Origin: Harmothoe impar
Taxonomy: Eukaryota > Annelida > Polychaeta > Phyllodocida > Polynoidae
DNA length: 64,000 bases
Assembly (NCBI GenBank): GCA_947462335.1
Contig: OX381720.1
Coordinates: 46,922,981 to 46,986,980 of the forward strand
Reading direction: 5' to 3'
The notes under the pieces: generated by a model
What the model saw: the letters and a program-made list of their open reading frames with translations, nothing else
What the model was told of the DNA's origin: nothing
The model's database searches: none
Shown: piece after piece, positions 59,915 through 64,000 of the stretch
How the letters are laid out: each line of letters begins with the position of its first letter
Position numbering within the stretch: the stretch's first letter is position 1
Made by a program: the position numbers and the translations under genes

Positions 59915-60765
59915 ACTGAGAGCCACCAGCATGGGACAACCCCAGGGGGGGGGGACAACACAACCAAGTCACGGGACACCAAGTCACAAAGGTACTGGAC
60001 ACAGTGGGTACAGTATGTACACAACACAGTCAGGAGGGTCCGGGTGACACACAGTGACTGCTAGGTGCCCATGTGTGTAGGCTGTAGGCTGTTTACCTCT
60101 GACTCTATACAACACAGTTATACGCCATAGGCATCTGGATCATCTGCACATCTCCACACCTGGCTGATCAAGCGTCGGAGTCATGTGAGGATCTGGGATG
60201 GCTATTATACCACCGCCTGGAGGACCATAGGACGTCGTAGGTGGCTTTGTGTCTATCGTTGGGATAACAGCAGCCAGGAGCATGGTTATAGCAGACAGTG
60301 GTCAGGGAGTCCCTTATGGATGCTGCTTTACGTTACTGCACTGACCGAAGTTTGCTGGTCTCAAACAGTTTCTCTCTAGGTGAGTTACATTGAGGATGGT
60401 TATATAACAGTATAAGGCCGTTGGTCTATATTATACTAGTACCTGCTGTGTGGGGCTCCCCGTTAATAGAATGGTGGTAAGAAAAGTCGGTTGCCAGTCA
60501 CCTGATAGTCACCTGATAGTGCTCTAAACAGGTATGCCCTTAATTGGCTGTCATGATGCATGAATGCAGCCCCGGCGAGTCTTCTGCATGCATGGTGGGT
60601 TTACTCACGAGGGCTGCATTTATGCACCATGCAGGGGCATCATGCCGATCCGTTAGGAGTGTGGGTGTGTGGGTGGTCGAGAATATGTCAACACCCGCCC
60701 AGGGCGGGGAGGGGTTTGTGCTTACTTTTCTCTCTATTAAAGGCCCAGCGCCCCTATATATAGAG

Positions 60766-60872
60766 CTGAGTACCTGTCCCGACTGCACTCTGACTGTTAC
60801 TGGACGTGCAGTAAGAACTGCGGGTTTAACCCTTCCAGCGACAATCAGAGTAGAGCCGGGACAGGTACTCAG
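60766..60872. repeat. Small element with 16-bp perfect terminal repeats
   Basis: CTGAGTACCTGTCCCG at 60,766-60,781 and its exact complement at 60,857-60,872; 75 bp between. A separate imperfect inverted pair (GATGCATGAATGCAGCCC) lies at 60,550-60,650. Confidence 0.75.
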
Positions 60873-61123
60873 CGGTCGGAGTTTAACCACATTGTTTCAA
60901 ACGCACTTTATACATCTTGACAAACATTGTCTAACATTGTGTAGCCAGGTCAACTGCAAGCAGGTTTGACGGATGGAATTGAATGAGAACGCCTTTGTTC
61001 AGCGTCACAATCACAGTGGATGGCCTAATTACATGTACAATGACATAAAGCTACCACACAATGCTTAGGGAGTGATACTTTTTTAACAACAGGGGGGGGG
61101 GGGATTTTTCCGCGCGGAGCTAG

Positions 61124-61185
61124 TCCAGGATAGCTTAGTGGTTAGCACTGTGGACTCATGATGCAGACTACCTGAGTTCAAGCAT
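61124..61185 (+). repeat. tRNA-derived SINE head, copy 1
   Basis: TCCAGGATAGCTTAGTGGTT has an A-box, and CCTGAGTTCAA a B-box start. It is nearly identical over about 60 bp to 61,574-61,632; the sequences part after GTTCAA. Confidence 0.6.
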
Positions 61186-61573
61186 AGTAACGCGCGGGCT
61201 TTTTGGCCCAAAACAGGTTACATTTTTTTGACCCCCCCCCCCCCCAAGAGGGGTCCAAATTTTTTACACCCCCCCGGTCAAGGGGTCCAAATTTTTTTGC
61301 CCCCCCCCTGAAGATAAAAAATGATCACTCCCTTAGGTTGACACTTGTACCACTGTTTCTGATGTGTCGCACTAACAATGCTCGGTATTGGTCTGGGTAT
61401 TGATATAGGGCCTTAGCAAGATGATCAGTGGTCACCGCCATTCCCACTGGTACTAGGTCTATTCCCAGTACTCACAGCAACCAGCTTAGCCAAAACTCGT
61501 GGCGGAGATTAGGGTACAAGCAGGGTGCAGGTATTGTGAATAGTTTGTAACTTTGCAATACTCATATCACCCA

Positions 61574-61645
61574 GTCCAGGATAGCGTAGTGGTTAGCACT
61601 GTGGACTCATGATGCAGACTACCTGAGTTCAATTCTCTTCTCGGT
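61574..61645 (+). repeat. tRNA-derived SINE head, copy 2
   Basis: TCCAGGATAGCGTAGTGGTT, an anticodon-arm-like region and GAGTTCAATTC B-box. It ends about 30 bp from the LTR at 61,674. Confidence 0.6.
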
Positions 61646-61673
61646 AATGCATGGTAATCAAATTCCTATATAA

Positions 61674-61975
61674 TGTAGAGTTTAGTATTTTACGGTCGCA
61701 GAATAAACAACTCGGAAGGTTCTTTATACGTTCTGGATGCAAAGAGAGAGAGTTTTATTCACGTTTCCTACTACAGTAATCTAAGTTCGGTTCTTGTTCG
61801 GGACGAGACCTGATGAGGTCTGTCTACCACTGAGCCTTCTGGCCTTATATATCCCACCCTACCCGATCGCAGCGCCCCCTTTATCAACACTCGCGCCCTC
61901 TGTATACGGGTCACGAACTAGCATCTTATGGTGGTTTACATAACTGCGATCCGAGTGGGATTCGAGTCCCCTACA
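61674..61975 (-). mobile_element. Retroelement LTR, 302 bp
   Basis: The ends are TGTAG and CTACA, the standard LTR termini. On the minus strand a TATATAAGG box (about 61,843-61,851) is followed about 90 bases on by AATAAA (about 61,754-61,759), giving U3, R and U5 in order. A run of seven G on the minus strand (61,979-61,985) precedes the LTR as a polypurine tract would, so this should be the 3' LTR of an element lying to the right. There is no matching target duplication of a solo LTR. Confidence 0.6.
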
Positions 61976-62204
61976 TAACCCCCCCTAGACAAAACATACA
62001 CATTTTTTTTTAAACGGATACCTTCTAGGTATACACTAATATATAAAAAAATGACGTTATGTCTATTATACACATAGGGGTATGCAAAGCATACGACTCG
62101 AATAACACTATACACACATTTGTTGTACATTAAACATGAGTAGTATAGTATGTATCGGAACGGGACTATAGTTAAGTACTGTTTATTACTCAATCGACCT
62201 GCAG

Positions 62205-62635
62205 CCAATCAGAAGCCTCCATTTGGTCACGTGACCCCCTCATTTGCATAATTACGTAATAGGCCACGCCCCCTCATTTGCATAATTACGTAATAGGTTA
62301 CGCCCCCTTGATCACCAGCCAATCAGAGGCCACCATTTGGTCACGTGACCCCCTCATTTGCATAATAGGCCACGCCCCCTTGATCACGTGACCCTTTCAT
62401 TTGCATAATAAGCCACGCCCTCTTGATCACCAGCCAATCAGAGGTCGCCATTTGGTCACGTGACCCCCTCATTTGCATAATAGGCCGCGCCCCCTTGATC
62501 ACGCGACCCCTTCATTGACATGATAGACCACAACAACATCACGTGACTATCTTTATTTGTAAACAACACCACGTGGCTCTCTTTGTTTGTAAACAACACC
62601 ACGTGGCTCTCTTGTTTGTAAATAAGACCTACTAA
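62205..62635. repeat. Tandem array of CCAAT, E-box, octamer-like and forkhead-like sites
   Basis: CCAATCAGA three times, GGTCACGTGACC three times, ATTTGCATAA five times and GGCCACGCCCCC-type boxes five times, in a repeated order of about 115 bp. Then three units with TTTGTAAACAACACCACGTG. These match known CCAAT, E-box, Oct, KLF and forkhead consensus sites. It lies between the Ala-rich frame and the LTR. Confidence 0.7.
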
Positions 62636-62684
62636 GTTTAGGCATAGGTAACAGCAGTGTTTGTAAATAACGCCTACTATGTTT

Positions 62685-63794
62685 TCAGTCATAGGTGTCT
62701 AGAGCAGCAGCAGCAGCAGCATCTTCAGCAGCAGCAGCAGCAGCAGCCGCGTCATAAGTGTCTAGAGCAGCAGCCACGTCATAGATGACTAGTGCAGCAG
62801 CAGCAGCAGCATCTTCAGCAGCAGCAGCAGCAGCAGCAGCATCATAGGTGTCTAGAGCAGGAGTAGCAGGAGTGTCATAGGTGTCTAGAGCAGTGGCAGC
62901 AGCAGCAGCAGCAGCATCATAGGTGTCTAGAGCAGGAGTAGCAGGAGCGTCATAGGTGTCTAGAGCAGTGGCAGCAGCAGTAGCAGCAGCGGCAGCAGCA
63001 GTAGCAGCAGCAGCATCAACAGTATCTTCAGCAAAAGCAGCAGCAGCCGCGTCATAGGTGTCTAGAGCAGCGGCAGCAGCATCTTCAGCAGCAGCAGCAG
63101 CAGCAGCGTCATAGGTGTCTAGAGCAGCAGCGTCATAGGTGTCTAGAGCATCAGCCGCAGCAGCAGCAGCATCTTCAGCAGCAGCAGCAGCGGCAGCAGC
63201 AGCATCATCAGCAGCAGTAGCAGCAGCAGCAGCAACATCTTGAGCATCAACAGCATCTTCAGCAAAAGCAAAAGCCCGTAACTTAGCATCATGGGCATCA
63301 GTCATAGCCGTAACAGCGACACTGCGACTAGCATAAGCAAAACAGGCTATTTTTTTAGCAGCTGTACAAGCATTAATAGCATTAGCCCTAGCAGCAGCCG
63401 CAACAGCAACACTTTTAGCAGACGTTGCAGCATCAGTAGCCGCAGCATCGGTAGCAAGAGCGGAAACAGTAGCAAAAAGATTAGCAGCACGAGCAGCAGC
63501 GGCGAGAGTAACAGCAACGTTGTTAGCAGCATTGGCAACTTCGTATGCAGCATGTGTAGCACGAACAGCGATACGAGCTTCACGTTTTGCACGAGCAGCA
63601 GCATTAGCTGCAGAAGTAGCCCTCACACTTTCCAGCCACCTGTACGAATCTTGATAAAAACCAACCTCCACCTTGCTACTTGTTGACTCATCAGTAAACA
63701 TGGACGTCTCCTCATGTGGTGTTGTCGCGGCTCTGTAGTAGTGTTGGGATTGCTCACATTCGGTAGAACGTAGAGTGATTCCTGATGACGCCAT
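62685..63794 (-). CDS. Alanine-rich low-complexity protein, 369 aa
   Basis: The first 60 residues are of normal composition (MASSGITLRS start, then acidic and Tyr/Gln-containing). Residues 60-190 are Ala-rich but varied (ARAKREARIAVRATH), likely helical. Residues 190-369 are poly-Ala blocks with AED and nine LDTYD units plus one LVIYD variant; it ends on LDTYD and TGA. On DNA this is an expanded GCT/GCA repeat interrupted by CTAGACACCTATGAC. No known domain. It lies just upstream, on the same strand, of an LTR and may belong to that retroelement, or be a host structural protein. The intact 370-codon frame argues against chance, but a GCN repeat opens several frames, so support is moderate. 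Confidence 0.45.
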   Translation of the reverse strand: MASSGITLRSTECEQSQHYYRAATTPHEETSMFTDESTSSKVEVGFYQDSYRWLESVRATSAANAAARAKREARIAVRATHAAYEVANAANNVAVTLAAAARAANLFATVSALATDAAATDAATSAKSVAVAAAARANAINACTAAKKIACFAYASRSVAVTAMTDAHDAKLRAFAFAEDAVDAQDVAAAAATAADDAAAAAAAAAEDAAAAAADALDTYDAAALDTYDAAAAAAAEDAAAAALDTYDAAAAAFAEDTVDAAAATAAAAAATAAATALDTYDAPATPALDTYDAAAAAAATALDTYDTPATPALDTYDAAAAAAAAEDAAAAAALVIYDVAAALDTYDAAAAAAAAEDAAAAAALDTYD

Positions 63795-64000
63795 GCTGAA
63801 GGTGGTTGAAGAAGTGTGTGGGACTCATGTTTCACTCTCGCTTATGTACTAGGCTCCGAGATAAGCTTCTTAACTCAGGAGGAAAACTCTCACTAGGAAG
63901 GCGACCGGCTGTCTACCTGTGTAGGTGCGGGTTCGTTACATCTTTAATCCTGTTCGACCCTCCGAGGAAATACATGAAAAAAACAAAAGACTCGAATCCG
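63795..64000. other. 5' flank of the Ala-rich frame
   Basis: It holds GTAGGTGCGGGTTCGTTAC at about 63,923 and GACTCGAATCCG at the window edge, both like tRNA T-arms. Either may be part of a SINE or a primer-binding region; neither can be settled here. Confidence 0.3.

Noticed and set aside
61574..61645. Functional tRNA gene with CAT anticodon
   Set aside because: A and B boxes are present but the anticodon stem has two mismatches and the acceptor stem does not pair; a second copy lacks the 3' half.
63291..63686. Ser-rich 131-codon frame opposite the Ala-rich gene
   Set aside because: It is the antisense reading of a GCN repeat (AGC/AGT codons) and has no independent support.

Overview
The window is nuclear DNA of a multicellular animal, most probably a marine invertebrate. 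Genes are split by short GT-AG introns. The proteins are animal types: a secreted SRCR receptor-like protein, a BK-channel beta-like membrane protein, a Golgi alpha-1,3-fucosyltransferase and a class A GPCR. The space between them is packed with inverted-repeat (foldback/MITE) elements, tRNA-derived SINE pieces, microsatellites and poly-G/C tracts. I cannot fix the phylum from sequence alone; a lophotrochozoan, ambulacrarian or cephalochordate would all fit.

Bases 1-8,100 form a distinct, very AT-rich block. It holds two intron-rich genes on the minus strand, reconstructed here exon by exon: a 259-aa AT-hook + Myb/SANT-like protein (1176-3126) and a 651-aa Myb/SANT-like + coiled-coil protein (4041-7759). 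Both share the same promoter dodecamer (CGGAAGTGACGT) just upstream and begin with a tiny ATGGCG exon. The palindrome ACGTATACGT occurs eight times exactly, plus close variants, across the block, and I found no exact copy in the other 56 kb. The block stops inside the 3' end of a fused L1-ORF1p-like/NADAR reading frame (8032-9906), beside a hAT-like CAGGGGTC end. I read it as one side of a large, probably undescribed mobile element.

Bases 13.4-15.3 kb (minus) encode a BK beta-like two-pass protein with a long Pro-Gly-Tyr tail. Bases 27.4-38.4 kb (plus) encode a 584-aa secreted protein with four SRCR domains, each split by an intron at the same place and joined by mini-exon linkers that carry cysteines. 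Its introns host many foldback elements. Bases 38.4-52.4 kb have no gene I can support but hold several local arrays of short motifs: TTACGGTGA at 40.2-41.0 kb, GTAACCTCCGCCACTTTTAC at 41.8-43.0 kb, covarying mini-hairpins at 43.4-43.65 kb, AATGTCCGGGCGAGTGACA at 45.5-47.0 kb, and a MITE family at 47.2-51.3 kb.

A single-exon fucosyltransferase lies at 52.46-53.64 kb, and a GPCR with an in-frame TGA just before TM7 at 56.24-57.2 kb. The right end (61.67-63.8 kb) looks like the 3' part of an LTR element on the minus strand: a 302-bp TGTAG...CTACA LTR, a purine tract, an array of CCAAT, E-box and octamer-like sites, and a 369-aa alanine-rich reading frame. No operon-like cooperation is expected. 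The only genes likely to act together are the two Myb/SANT genes, and possibly the NADAR frame.
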